Positions 36,391 through 48,420 of a stretch of 64,000 nucleotides of DNA are shown in pieces; within the stretch, counting starts at the first letter, position 1, and every line of letters begins with the position of its first letter. The notes beneath the pieces were generated by a model. The model was given only the letters and a program-made list of their open reading frames with translations. It had not been told where the DNA came from and ran no database searches. Source of the stretch: Membranipora membranacea. Its lineage: Eukaryota > Bryozoa > Gymnolaemata > Cheilostomatida > Membraniporidae. The DNA lies in assembly GCA_914767715.1 (NCBI GenBank), contig OU612074.1:9439501-9503500 (forward strand), written 5' to 3'. Made by a program: the position numbers and the translations under genes.

Positions 36391-39300
36391 TACTAAGATT
36401 CACAGATAAATGACACTGTTTTTATTTCCTGAATATGGAGAAGATAGATAAGTGAATATGGATACAAAATTGAATATACTGGAAAATTACTGATATAACG
36501 TGTCTGCCAATAAGGAAGGCATGGTAACAAACAAAGTTGTGAAAGTGCATTTATTTGTGGAAAGTTTTGTGTGCACATTTACATTGAACTAAATTTAACA
36601 AGCAGCTATCTAACATCTAGCAAAGAAAACAGAGGCAGAGTCGAAAAAGTAGGGTTAACCCTCATGAAAGACAAAATGTACAATAGCCCATTGAAAAATC
36701 TTACAAATGATAGTTATAACATTTATCAGCAGGTCTTACACATTTCGCGCAAGTTGATCATGAAAAAATAGGATTTTACCCATAAAAAGCTGAGGCCCTT
36801 ACATTATGTGGCCAGAAAGACTTGTGAAACCATTAAATTTATACAATATAATAGTTCAAATAATTTATTCAGTTGTATTAGTAAAACAGAGGGTTGGAAA
36901 TTATGGCAACAGATGGAGACTCTAAACAACAGTGTCCGACACCAATTTAGTCCATGGATATTACTTGCCTTACATATACCAGTCACATTTTGCTGTTAAC
37001 GTATTCAATTTTCCAAATTAACCGTGGCAGTCACACTTCAAGAACGACTGTTGAATTAACCACATCACCATATGTAGATAATATATATTGCTGGTCTGTA
37101 TGACACATATTCAGCTTGCTACAGTAACACCATCTGTCCTTGTTGTAGAATTGATCACCTGAAATCAGAAATCGAACAGTCTTTTAGAACCAGATTCTTA
37201 TAAAGAAAATAAAAGCGATAATAACATCTCAAACAAAAACAAACCCTAGGGATTTGAAAACTTTAGGTTAGGGTTAACAAGGAATCGACTATGTCTCCCA
37301 ATCACTACCCAATTCTTACCATAAACACGACCAGGAGATGCAAGGGTAAACTACGACAGCCTTGATACACAGGATGTCCTCAGGGCACCAGCAGAATAAC
37401 ACCTGCGGGGGGAAGGGGGACGGTTGTTCAGTTTTTGGTCATGAAACCTAAATGACGCCCCAACTGATGATTTCAAACATATTTTTTCTAACTAGACATT
37501 CATCCATGACTTATGTGCTATCCTGTACAAACAGAGGTGATAATGGTAGGATTACATTTTTAATTTGTAAAAACAGCTGCAAACTAGGAATTTTGTTACA
37601 CCTATAACAGCAATCGATTTTTGTATAGTTTATGACGCAGCAGTTAGAGAATTGACTCAAGATTTGTGACTGAAAGTTTTCATGTTCTATACTGCCTCAC
37701 TTGCTGGCATTTTTTAGTAAAGAAGAAAAAAACAGCCTCCTCCCCCCACCCCCCTTTAGACTTTACGGCTTGTACTGACATGTTTGTAGGGTTTCGGAAC
37801 ACACATCAATGTGTAGATCATGTGCCATTGTGTTTATTATTTGAAGTTTACGCGTATTTTTGTATGTATGGTGTGAATTTCTTCCAAATTTTTTAAAGGT
37901 TTGCAAGGGCTTAGGTATGATTCTGCCTCTAGGAAATTTTCCTTTGACTCTTTTAATCAGCGGACTAGGCAATAGCAAAAGCTTTATCTTTTTGTGAGAT
38001 GATTCATATTTGAATACCTGAGGGATGGTGGCTGATTGGTTGTCAACATCGTAATATATAATACCACAAATCCGGTGTAATTATCTTTTATAAATATTTC
38101 TTGATCTTTCTGTTTAGCGAAATCTCTTAGGTCATCTTAGATTTCTACAAAACAACAATAAAACATAAAACAAACATTATCCCATAGGGGAAACCCATCT
38201 CAGATTATTTTTGATGTGTTTTCAATTTCAATTTGGGCATCGAATCTCCAAGCCGTGCTTATAATGGATGTTTGGTTTGTTAAAAAAGGCGACTTAATCT
38301 CTCATAGGTCAAATGAATTGGAAATTAGGAGTTTTCTCGGCCTGATTCATGCATATATGACCAAAACAATACAAAATGTAAACAAAGCATAGTTGTCTGA
38401 TCTTCAATTTTGTGAGTACAGAAAACTCCCTAGTCATATGCATATTATTTCCTACCTGGAAAGATCAGTGTAACAACAGTAGATAAATGATGTTTGAGGG
38501 AAAAAAGCTGGAATGGACACAAATCTGGTTGAAGAACTATCTCCCGGTGTTGTCTAACCCTCTGAAGGCTCATACATTGTTTCATACTGTCTACTTTATG
38601 TCTGGAAATAAAGGGTGTAAATTGAGTAGCCTAGATCCAACAGATATAAGTTGTTAAGGTGATCACCATCAAATCAAAATACTCAAGCGAAACAAGACTG
38701 TTGTGGTTTGTGCATCATAGTTTGGTTGTTTGATCTTTGTGGTTAGCCGCCATTGCCGATAGGTCAAACAAGGAAGAGTTGGATACTAGTGATTTTCACA
38801 TTTCGTATGAAAGTTTCAAATTCTACCGTCTGTGGTACACAGAAGCAATGATACATTGCCCTCATAAAAGTAAGCTATGAGAGGGACTTCTCTGTATACT
38901 AAGTATTGCGATTTCATAACACTAGTTGTTTGCTTATTGAATTCCGTATAGCTGAAAGATAACTACATGAGGCTCTAATCCCAAAACTTTCACTGAATGA
39001 GCTAATAAAACGCACAAACTGATCATCAAAATCAGGGCATAAAAGTAACGCACTAGGTGAACTAGTAAGATGGTAACTACGTCACTAATTGAGCTAGATA
39101 ATTAATTTCATATCCTGACTTGGAAGATGAGTCGGTGCAAATTATTTACCCTTTTATGATAATCCTAAGATTGTAGTCTCATTTTGTTAGTTTTGAGCTA
39201 TACAGAATTTGATAAGCAAATGATCACCTGTGTGGCAACAGTAGTTTAAGTAGATGATTGGAGAGGATGTTGTCACAGTCATTCAAAATTTTATTAGTCA

Positions 39301-40900
39301 AACATACATACATACATACAACATACAATCCATGTATCAAATAGTTAGGTGGGCTTAACAACCGGGCCAAATGACAGCTGGACGGGCCTACTATGTTAGT
39401 TGATATACTCTTGCTGACAGTCTCTGTATAACAATTATTGCTGGTCTACTACTTGGTCAAAGAAAGAAGATATAGGTGTACTCACTCAGTCTTGTCATTC
39501 AAAGCAGCAGTAGACCTACATTATATTATGACTACTCAATCAAAAATAAAATTGCTTGCAGTCCCTGTTTATCATAAAATGTTAAACTCTAGGCCCGCAT
39601 TCTCCTGATTGGTAGGAAAAAGAAATAAATTGGTCTCATCGGGGACAGTGGAATGGATTTACCCTGGTCTAATTCAGTCGAAGCCCTAATTATGATATAA
39701 TTAAATACAATAACTCGCCACTCTAGACTACTCTATAATGGGAAAGCACTAACATTGGCCAAATAACTTGCAGAGTCATACTTAGGCCAACCATGGACAT
39801 TAAGTTGACAATGTACAATGCATATAAATGATAATTGGCCACACTGGTGACTATAGAAAGCCTGTCTAAGTATGATTGAGGCAGTGTTAAATGCATCCAA
39901 ACATTGTAGGCCTGCAAGTTTCAATTACACAAATTTATGCTGTTCTGTACGGGCACTAAAACGGTCGCTAGTGACCGGTGTTGTAAGAAATGTGGTATGT
40001 GCCATATGGGACATGTCTTACAGCATTCAATGCCTAGATCATGGAGCATGTGTCACAACACCCGAGAGTTGTTGGACAAATCACCCAAAATACGTCATGC
40101 CACACAACATAGGCTGCACCAACAAACCCTCTGTAGTGTTTTCGATATTATCAAAATTTCCTAAATCCAGTTCCGTTAACTTGTTTACTGTTACCTTGCT
40201 GCCAATCTATTCATAGCCACAGCGCATAACCACAGAGAGAATCATCTATTCAAATCAATGTTTTACTAGCCAAATCATCCCTCCAAGCTGTTACTCTTTG
40301 ACCCTCATAAACCCCATTATACTCAGTTACTCTTTAACCCCTCATAAACCCCATTATACCCAAAGAATAGCAAACATTATTGCCTGATTCATCAAACCCT
40401 CTTTGTGTCGTCACATATTGCGATAGCGATGGGGCCCCCTTTTATCTATTATTCTCAGCACTTGTTTTTGTCTTTTTTACTATAAATTGAAATGCTTGGT
40501 CAAAGTACCTTATTCGAGCCTAAATCCTCAGAGAACGAGGTAATAATTTTACATGTTGTTTCTTCGTTTAAATCCATGATATACAAACTGTACATGGTCT
40601 AGAGCTCATATTTTATACTAACTCTCTCCTGGAAAGGGTGACAGAGGTATGTTCATATTATTTTACCTTTTATCATAGCAACGCATCATCTAAAAACTTG
40701 ATATTGATTTAAACAAACTTGCATTTTTATCATGACAAATGCCATTTCAATTTCAATGTTTTATGTATAACCACTTGAAATCATACTAACCACACGTTAT
40801 CAATATTTTAATCAATTTTATATAAAATTGTAGTTTTACGGTGTCAACGGTTTACTCATATAAACTACTATAAAATGCACCCGTTAGAAACTCGATCAAT
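36391..40900. other. non-coding stretch
   Basis: No gene with recognisable domains. It contains a (CATA)n microsatellite near 39303-39320, a C-rich run near 37741, and a directly repeated CTCATAAACCCCATTATAC at about 40302 and 40333. A cysteine/histidine-rich frame at 39937-40164 (CCKKCGMCHMGH) may be a transposon scrap but is unassigned. Confidence 0.4.
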
Positions 40901-41833
40901 AATCTAGGAGGGCAGTTACAGTAAAACTCTTCCCTCTGAGTCGCAGCAAGTGTATCTCTAACTCAACATCGACAAGTAAAACTATAAACTACAATTTCCA
41001 ACTCTTACTCAACATCGACGAGTAAAACTCTAACCTCGCAACTTGCAACTATAACTCAACGTCAACGAGTAGAACTACAAGAAATCCTGAGCCCAAAATA
41101 CAGCTCACACTTAACACGACTCCCATGGATTATACTTCAAAATCCTAAAAACAAAATAAACATTCAAGTCAGCAATTGCCAATCACCCAACCAGGCATCA
41201 ACCGTCTCCATAAGAAAGCTACAAATCAACTCTACTATCTTCAAACAGTCATACCGTGCCCGAGCCAAGTCAGCCAAGCGCCAGAGCCACGAAGCCAGAG
41301 CCAAGAGCCAGAGCCAGCAGCCAAGAAGACTTCAGCAAAGATAAGTTGTTGTTACTATTTTTAACTTTCTAAATTTTGACTTTTGTCTAGGGATTGCGAT
41401 TGTATAAACATAAACTCAAGCTACCACGCTTAAGAATTGAGATCAATTTTATCTATCACAATTAGTGATATAGAAGATCAATTTTATCTATCACAATTAG
41501 TGATATAGAAGACTTTACCTAGAAACCATTTATTGCATGTTCAATTAATTTTCTACGGTCCCCCTTTATTACTGTTACATCGTTATTGTAATAGTGACAT
41601 CACAAAGAGCAGTTGTTTACATTCCCGACATTAACTGGGACAAAGCAATAATCTTTCATTCATCGCACATCATTCATTCATTGCACTCAAACTATTTTAC
41701 TCAAGCTGTGGTTAATCGTGTCATCTTTGAATTTATTGCCAGCAAGGCGACAGTAGGCAAGGCTATAAAATACCTTGAAAATTCCTTAAACTGATCATTA
41801 AAGTTAGGAGTTGTGTCCTCATTTCTCACAGCC
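40901..41833 (+). mobile_element. leader or LTR region of the BEL/Pao element
   Basis: Sequence upstream of the Gag frame is A/C-rich and holds short repeats: three related CTCAACATCGACGAGTA-like units (about 40961-41062), a GCCAGAGCCA-rich run (41279-41325) and a perfect 34-bp tandem duplication (GATCAATTTTATCTATCACA...) at about 41443-41510. One 5' LTR plus leader is likely, but without a second LTR its ends cannot be placed. Confidence 0.4.
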
Positions 41834-44800
41834 ATGTCTTTGACTGAGAAAAATCCAAGTTTACATGACAGACAAGCTGATGATAGCGAACATGAACAAA
41901 CCCTGAGCAATTCTACTGAACATGAACTGGCTCAAAATGTCAAATCCCCAGCTAAAGAGAAATCAAACGAAAATACATGCCCAGCCAAACGAGCTGAAAT
42001 TAAACAAGTTACTGATGAACTAAAACAGGTCCTCGAAAGCTGTAGTATACTTCATGATTCATTGATTTCTTACATGTCCTCTCCCGATAATTTGACCTAT
42101 GAACAATTGGAGAAATGGAATGAAGAATTAGAAGAAAGTAAATCCAATGCAGTACAAATTTATGAGCAATGGCGCAATAAACGAGGTGATCTTGAACTAG
42201 ATTTAGCAATACGCAATAAAATGGATAGAGTAGAAGCAGATAGGGAACAGATAAAAGAAAGGGTCCTAGATCGCATGAATAAACTATCTGTCAAACGTAG
42301 GCAAACCAATCAAAACGATTCTAGCACACCTCCCCCAATCACCACTAAACTCACTCAATCACATCCTGGCTCTATAGCACCCTCGCTTAAATCTGGGACA
42401 ATCTCTTCCCGAGCTAGTTCGAAAATTAGGCTGATGCAAATTGAAGCCAAAGCTAACAAAGCTGCACTCCAAAAGAAGCTTGAGGCCTCTAAAACAACCC
42501 AAGCGCTGAAGCAGCAAGCCCATCAGCTCGCCATGGCCATTGAACAAAACGAAATACAAGCAGAACTTGATGCTGCTGATGCTCAGGAAAAAATCATATC
42601 GGAAGCAATGGAAGAGGATGAGGTTGTTTCACTTTTCAGCCCACCTTCTCAACATAATCATGACGTCACAAAACCTGCTCCTCAGCAAGCCAGTAAATAT
42701 TCTGATCCTATGAAAATCAAATTACCACAAGTTGAACCCTCTGGCCTACAAGCGCACCTCCGCCACAACCAGTAAGACAGCAACCAAATCAAACACCTGC
42801 TCCTCAACTTGTATATATATCATCAGACAATTCTAATCACAGCCATGCACAGGGTCCAGTTGCAGTCAGTCCATTGCAAATTGGCTCCACAACCTCAGAA
42901 CAACAAGCATTTGCTACCACATTAGCTCAAGCTATCCACACAATCAAACTCAAACCTGCTGAGCCCACTATATTTTATGGTGATCCTCTTGATTATTTAG
43001 ACTGGAAAGTATCATTTGAAGGCCTTATTGAGAGCGGTGGTTATGCCCCCCTACAAAAACTAGCTCTCCTCCAGCAGTATTTAGGTGGCAAAGCCAAAAG
43101 GGTGGCATCAAATTTATTCCAAATTGGCACTCACGAAGCCTTCCAAGAGGCGAAAAGAAAACTAGACAAAAGGTTTGGAAAACCTCATAATCTCACTGAA
43201 GCATACCTTTCCAAGCTCGAACAGTGGCCCCTCCTCAAAGAACATGATGGGGAGGCACTGGAAGAGCTTGTCGACTTTTTAGAATCATGTCAAACAGCTA
43301 TGACAAAACTACCTGAGCTACGCTGCCTCAATGAGAGACACGAAAACGAAAACATTTTGGTGAAACTATCACTTTCAATAGGAAATCGTTGGGTAAAAAG
43401 GGCAACTGTTATCGAGGCCAACACAATGAAGTTCCCATCGCTCTTTGATTTTACCCATTTCCTTGCAAAAGAAGCTGACGTAGCTAGCAACAGCCTCAAC
43501 AAAGCCCTCGCTAGAAGAGCAACATCATATCGCAAATATGATGGTCACAAAGAAATCAAAACCCCTCACAAACCTGAAAAGCGTGTAACCACGCTGCTCA
43601 CATCTGAAAGTAAAACAGCATATGAACATGATACATCAAAAGATAGGAGCAAATCAAAACATATAAGATATCCATGCATCTTTTGTGACGTAGACAACCA
43701 CACCACAGGTAGATGTTTTCAGCTAGCTAAAGAATCCCACGAGGACATAGAAAATTTCTTTACAGACAACAATCTGTGTTTCTCATGTTCAAAGCCATAC
43801 CACAGCATGAAAAACTGCAAGCATCCAGACTCATGCACCAAAAGAGATTGTGGGCTACAACATCTTAGAGTGTTCCATGATTATTACACTCGAGGCAGCG
43901 AAAGTAAGACCTCTCCAACGCCACATTCATCAAACTCTACCCGAAGCCAAGGCAGCGAAAGTAAGTCCTCTCATCCCAATCGACAGCAAAGACCGAATCA
44001 AATCCGAGGCAGCGAAGATAAGACCTCGAAATCACAACCAGAAAACGGTAGTAAATCTGAATCACAAGCAAGCAATCATGCCGCTGCTACAGTGCGTAAC
44101 TGCACAGACACAGTCAATCAACCTGCTAACCTGACATCATGGACCATTCCAGTATATGTGTCATCAAAAGAGAACCCAGATCAAGAAACCCTTGTTTATG
44201 CTCTGCTAGACTCTGGGTCAAATAGCACCTTCATAAGTCAGAATACTCTGCAGAAACTCAAAATATCAACTCATGAAACAGATATGAAAATCAGAACCAT
44301 CACTGATGTTAATGGAACCCAAACAAACAGAAAAGCTGCCTCCGGACTATTGGTCCGTGGCTATAACAAACAGAAATACATTGATCTACCAACATGTGTA
44401 AGTCAATCACACATCCCATTCAATAGGGAAGAAATACCCGACTCAATGTCTGTACAAGACTGGCCCCATTTACGCCATCTTGCAACTGAATTCATTGAAG
44501 CCAAAGAAGGAATCACATTTGAACTTGGTCTGCTGATAGGGAATAACTTACCACAAGTATTTATCTCCAGGCAAGAAGTAAGTAGGGAAGATCATGAGCC
44601 TTTTGCTCGGCTGACTGACCTGGGATGGACTTTGATGGGAAATACAGCAAATTGTACCCCTACTTATCAATCAACCAAGATAGTAAACCTAGCAGTTTCT
44701 CAACCAACCACAAGAGAACATATTTCTTTCAAAATAGAAGCAGAAAAACTCACTTCTGATAACGATGAATACATCAATCTAGAAACTAAAATACTCAAAG

Positions 44801-44999
44801 TTCTCAGTTCTGACTTCCAATCTAAACAAACAGATGAAACTAAAACACTCTCCGTTGATGATATAAGCTTTCTAAAGATGATGAAAGACAACGTCTATAA
44901 AGATGATAATGGTCATATCACAATGCTGCTGCCTATCAAACACAAGCCTGGTCCAAACAAATCCAAAATCATGGCACTAAATCGCTTCAAACTTCTATG
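41834..44999 (+). mobile_element. BEL/Pao retrotransposon Gag-protease remnant
   Basis: First frame 41834-42775 (starting ATG TCT TTG): glutamate/lysine-rich coiled coil. Second frame, shifted, up to 45000: a DUF1759-type Gag core (IFYGDPLDYLDWKVSFEGLI), a CCHC-type cluster (CIFCDVDNHTTGRC, then CFSCSKPYHSMKNC), three GSESK repeats, and a DUF1758-type aspartic protease with DSGSNSTFI at about 44212-44238. The order is that of BEL/Pao elements. The two frames overlap in meaning near 42740-42775; one small indel there breaks a single ancestral frame. The product stops at 45000, where the reverse transcriptase should begin (LPIKHKPGP is the linker). RT, RNase H, integrase and a 3' LTR are all absent. 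Confidence 0.85.
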
Positions 45000-45015
45000 A
45001 TTTTGTTGTAAGACT

Positions 45016-45255
45016 GGGAGGTCTTTCAATTAAAAACAACCAAAATTGCAATGTGTTTGCTCACTTACTGAGTGAGTGACACCTGCTAAGGGTCTCGCTC
45101 TCAGATCGCACACTCATTGATGGACGGAACTATATACGCTCTGGGTGAGTGATCTGGGAACGATTGAAACTCCAACTAAGCATCAATTTTGAGTGATGTG
45201 GTAATTTGCTCTAGTAAGGCATCGCTCATTTTGATTGAAAGACCCCCCCCCCCCC
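45016..45255 (-). mobile_element. MITE, copy 2
   Basis: A 240-bp relative of the element at 17272-17472 in the opposite orientation. Ends: GGGAGGTCTTTCAATT on the left and GATTGAAAGACCCCCC on the right, with a 13-base C run. It lies 16 bp beyond the stop that truncates the BEL/Pao frame, so it may mark the break in that element. Confidence 0.75.
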
Positions 45256-45731
45256 TGGCCATACAGAACTGGACTTTTTTCTGCAATATCATTCGATAGG
45301 CCTACAATAATATTTATCACCAATCAATCAATGTGTCATCCTCTGCAACATACTTTGTTAATGTACTAATGTGTCTGAGTAACCATTTTAGTGGCTTTGA
45401 TTTGGCTACTTAATGGTTGTCCTGTTTCCAATGAGCAATCAACTTGCCTGTCAATCTTTGTTTATCCATATCAATTCCAAAGAATATTGTAACTCAGCTG
45501 ACAGCTATTTATTTACTTAGTTGCAAATCAGCTGAGTTACATTTAAAAATAAAATGTTACTGTAGAAGTATTGCATTAGAGGATGAATGAGTTCACTTAG
45601 TTCCAATAGCATACCTTTCTTGTCTTTCAGCTTTACCAGCAAGCAGGTGTTGCAGTAGCATGAAAATGATGACTTTTTTAGGTACAATCATAAATTATTT
45701 TCTATAAAATATTATTTCCCTCAAAGAGAAC
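45256..45731. other. non-coding spacer
   Basis: No gene or repeat recognised. It does not resume the BEL/Pao polymerase. It contains a near-palindromic pair around TAACTCAGCTGA (45489 and 45528 on opposite strands). Confidence 0.45.
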
Positions 45732-45941
45732 TGTAGTGTATTCAACTTACATGAGATATGCTGAGGTGTCCAGTATTGGTACAACTCCTTTGTCTTCTCT
45801 CATTCTCTTCTCCCCTCTTAGCCAGCGTGATAATTAATGCCCCTTTCCTGCGCATTCCCGGATGTAGCCTGAGTTCTTATGCAGCACTCTTATCTGTCTT
45901 TCCCTATTTACTACCTGCAGTCTATTATACCTTGCACTACA
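45732..45941 (-). repeat. 3' LTR
   Basis: 210 bp, bounded by TG..CA. It is the downstream LTR in the sense of the element (minus strand). Confidence 0.93.
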
Positions 45942-46090
45942 TCCTCCTCTCTTTCTATATTGTTATTGATAGTCCTTGTTGTGGGTAATATAACCGATAC
46001 CGAAGTCCTGGTAGTAGAAATCTATATAGTGTATAAGTGTTCCTGTCTAATATCCCTTAGACCTTGATTCTAGTATTCTTCTTACTTGTA

Positions 46091-46185
46091 TATCCTTCCT
46101 GGCTAATACTATGCACTCTTTTATCCTTCCTGGCTAATACTACGCACTCTTCTTTCCTTCCTGGCTAATACTACGCACTCTCTCT
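46091..46185. repeat. 31-bp tandem repeat, three units
   Basis: The unit contains CCTTCCTGGCTAATACTACG and starts at about 46093, 46123 and 46154. It lies between the coding part and the polypurine tract of the LTR element. Confidence 0.8.
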
Positions 46186-46272
46186 CAGGTCCCTAACTGA
46201 CCTGTTCCCTTACTATATTCCATTCCTGTCTAATACTCCTTCTGCTATTCCTCCCTCTCAACGCAAATGATT

Positions 46273-47034
46273 CTAGTACCACACATAATCAGGGTTTTTG
46301 ACCTTCTTAGCGTTTCTTGTACTTGGTGGCCTAAGGGCACTTGGCTGGATGTTTCGTTCTGTCTCCATTCTCCCTTGATCTCGGTTGTCGTCCTCATCTG
46401 CTGGACCCTCCTCACCACCTTCTATGTCATCCTTCGGCAATATTCGTAAATGTTTCCTAGTCCTTCTCACAAGTCTTTTGTCTGTCTCAATCCAATAGCT
46501 ATCGGGCTCTTCGGCCTTGTATTTCACAATGCCTCTCTTGCCTTTGTCTGCGTGACTAATTTTAACCCATACTGTCTGACCCTCTTGTAAATCTGCGAAA
46601 TCTGAAGCTCTCCTCGATTTGTCAAAGTTCCTCTTCTGTCTCTCCTTTAAAGTAGTGTCTCGTTTTCTAAAGCCCTCTTTGATTTTTATCTTGAACACAT
46701 CAGGCAATACTCCCAATTTACCGAATAACTTGGGATGTTTCAACTCTACCTCCTCGCTAATGCCCCTTATTGTCTTCACCAATTTGAACTTCCGAATCTC
46801 TGGCTTTCCTAGTAAATTGTTACGCGCCCCTTCTAGGATGTACGCTTTACCTCTTACTTCCTGACCCCATACAGAGATAAGGGGAAGGTAAGCCTTGAAG
46901 TGAATCTCTAATTTACTCCCATCTGCTCCTCTAAAATCACGTCGAGTCGGGCGCATATCTAATCCTAGCCTCTGCGCCGTCTCCTTGTTGATAACTGTCA
47001 CATCCGCTCCCGTATCCACAATGAATTTAACCAT
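46273..47034 (-). CDS. retroviral-type protease fused to integrase tail
   Basis: A 253-residue frame in the LTR element. Residues 1-30 hold the aspartic-protease active site (FIVDTGADVTVI). Residues about 99-120 (HPKLFGKLGVLPDVFKIKIK) match the start of the Ty3-type polymerase segment. At about residue 121 (near 46672) the sequence jumps to the C-terminal end of integrase (LKERQKRNFDKSRRASDF, then GQTVWVK and RRTRKHLRI). The join is in frame and removes all of RT, RNase H and the integrase core. The frame continues upstream in phase with the nucleocapsid frame, separated only by a TGA at 47091-47089. Confidence 0.85.
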   Translation of the reverse strand: MVKFIVDTGADVTVINKETAQRLGLDMRPTRRDFRGADGSKLEIHFKAYLPLISVWGQEVRGKAYILEGARNNLLGKPEIRKFKLVKTIRGISEEVELKHPKLFGKLGVLPDVFKIKIKEGFRKRDTTLKERQKRNFDKSRRASDFADLQEGQTVWVKISHADKGKRGIVKYKAEEPDSYWIETDKRLVRRTRKHLRILPKDDIEGGEEGPADEDDNRDQGRMETERNIQPSALRPPSTRNAKKVKNPDYVWY

Positions 47035-47088
47035 CTTCTTAGAAGATCTCAGCTTGATTTCAAATTCATTGTCTTTCTTCCTTCCTAG

Positions 47089-47547
47089 TCATAACGATTC
47101 ATCGCTGGAGTATCCTGCTACAGCATTTATCTCCCCTTTTCCTGTTTCTCTGCCTGCAAACTTGTTCGGACAGAATTTAGCTATGTGTGAAGGCTCTCCA
47201 CACACGTAACATTTTGGGGCCTCCCTTTGACCACTCTTTTCTCCTTTCTCATTCCTCACCTTCTCCGCACACGATCTGTAATCATGACCCCCGTAGCGTC
47301 CGCATGTCCAACAACCCCGGCCTCTGCCCCGGCCTCTGCTACCTCCACGATCTCTGAATCCTGAACTAAAATTACTTGCTCCAACCCTGTCTATATCTGC
47401 TTGCTCTTTACCAACTGTTGAGTTCTCCTGACTAACTTCAACTAGGTCAACTTCTGAAACAGGCTTAGATTCTCCTGACTTGACTTTGGCTGCAGCCTGG
47501 GCTGATTCATATCTACTGCACATGTTTTTCACCTTGTCTAAAGTCAA
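47089..47547 (-). CDS. Gag nucleocapsid part of the LTR element
   Basis: 152 codons, open, in the same phase as the frame above it (47548-48141) and the protease below it. It contains an RGRGRGCWTC-type basic stretch followed by one CCHC zinc knuckle, CYVCGEPSHIAKFC. An in-frame TAG (47550-47548) separates it from Gag and an in-frame TGA (47091-47089) from protease, so the ancestral Gag-protease was one frame now carrying two nonsense mutations. Confidence 0.8.
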   Translation of the reverse strand: MTLDKVKNMCSRYESAQAAAKVKSGESKPVSEVDLVEVSQENSTVGKEQADIDRVGASNFSSGFRDRGGSRGRGRGRGCWTCGRYGGHDYRSCAEKVRNEKGEKSGQREAPKCYVCGEPSHIAKFCPNKFAGRETGKGEINAVAGYSSDESL

Positions 47548-48141
47548 CTACTTTTTCAACAGCAGATCACCTCTTATCTTATCTACATGCATTCCTTTGA
47601 TGACAATGAGGGTGTTCATCTCTTCTTCCAATCCGCCCCATCTGCATGTACTGCCACTCCTATCTACCCTTTCTATATACTTGTCTAATCTCTCATCTCT
47701 CCTCTGCTCCATGCACAAGAACCTGTGTCTGGTCGCAACTATGTTTTCTCTGCTTGCAAAATGGTTGTCAAACGCCACTTTCAGTTGCTCATATTGCATG
47801 GCATCCACATCACCATCCCATGTCTCAAAGATGTTCATACCATACTCCCCCATGCTATCTAGCAGTAATGCCGCTTTTCTCTGCTCTCTTTCAAACTTCT
47901 CTACTTGACTATCTTCTGCCTTTCTCCTGGACCTAATTCCACCACTGTCCTTGTATCTCAACCCTGCACCAATCACAGCTATTTCAAAACGTCTGATAAA
48001 CTTCCTCCAACATTCCAACTCAGCACCATTCTCCATGCTAAACACTGGAGTCTTAACACTCCTTCCAAATTTATTGTCCATGTTTTTAACGTGATCAATG
48101 TCGGTTATTGATTCAAAGACCTCACTATTCCTCTCTCTCAA
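47548..48141 (-). CDS. Gag capsid part of the LTR element
   Basis: 197 residues from ATG 48141 to the TAG at 47550-47548. It contains the retrotransposon Gag pattern: CWRKFIRRFEIAV near residue 44, then AALLLDSMGEYGMNIFETW and the basic FLCMEQRRDERLDKYIERV region. The start lies 70 bp inside the 5' LTR. Family knowledge: forms the particle shell that packages element RNA. Confidence 0.8.
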   Translation of the reverse strand: MRERNSEVFESITDIDHVKNMDNKFGRSVKTPVFSMENGAELECWRKFIRRFEIAVIGAGLRYKDSGGIRSRRKAEDSQVEKFEREQRKAALLLDSMGEYGMNIFETWDGDVDAMQYEQLKVAFDNHFASRENIVATRHRFLCMEQRRDERLDKYIERVDRSGSTCRWGGLEEEMNTLIVIKGMHVDKIRGDLLLKK

Positions 48142-48210
48142 ATATGGCCTCCTCTGCCACTCGTTAGATCAAAACCTTCACTAATACTCTCTAGTTTACT
48201 TCTGACACCA

Positions 48211-48420
48211 TGTAGTGTATTCAACTTACATGAGATATGCTGAGGTGTCCAGTATTGGTACAACTCCTTTGTCTCCTCTCATTCTCTTCTCCCCTCTTAG
48301 CCAGCGTGATAATGAATGCCCCTTTCCTGCGCATTCCCGGATGTAGCCTGAGTTCTTATGCAGCACTCTTATCTGTCTTTCCCTATTTACTACCTGCAGT
48401 CTATTATACCTTGCACTACA
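48211..48420 (-). repeat. 5' LTR
   Basis: 210 bp, bounded by TG..CA, two visible differences from the other LTR. It would carry the promoter of the element on the minus strand. Confidence 0.93.

Larger units (their letters stand above)
45732..48420 (-). mobile_element. non-autonomous Ty3-like LTR retrotransposon
   Basis: Two 210-bp LTRs (45732-45941 and 48211-48420) run TGTAGTG...CACTACA and differ at two positions that I can see. They are flanked by the 5-bp target duplication AGAAC (45727-45731 and 48421-48425). Reading on the minus strand, a TGG-starting primer-site candidate (TGGTGTCAGAAGT) directly follows the 5' LTR. A purine tract (AGAAAGAGAGGAGGA, complement of 45942-45956) directly precedes the 3' LTR. 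The interior encodes Gag, zinc knuckle, protease and only the tail of integrase. The non-coding part near the 3' LTR holds three copies of a 31-bp unit (46091-46185). The near-identical LTRs point to recent insertion; lost enzymes mean it must have moved in trans. Confidence 0.93.

Noticed and set aside
39872-40216. Two overlapping cysteine-containing frames
   Set aside because: CCKKCGMCHMGH looks like a zinc-binding scrap, but spacing fits no family I can name and neither frame has flanking signals.
46619-47936. Several plus-strand open frames
   Set aside because: They are the antisense of the Gag-protease-integrase frames of the LTR element and encode nothing recognisable.
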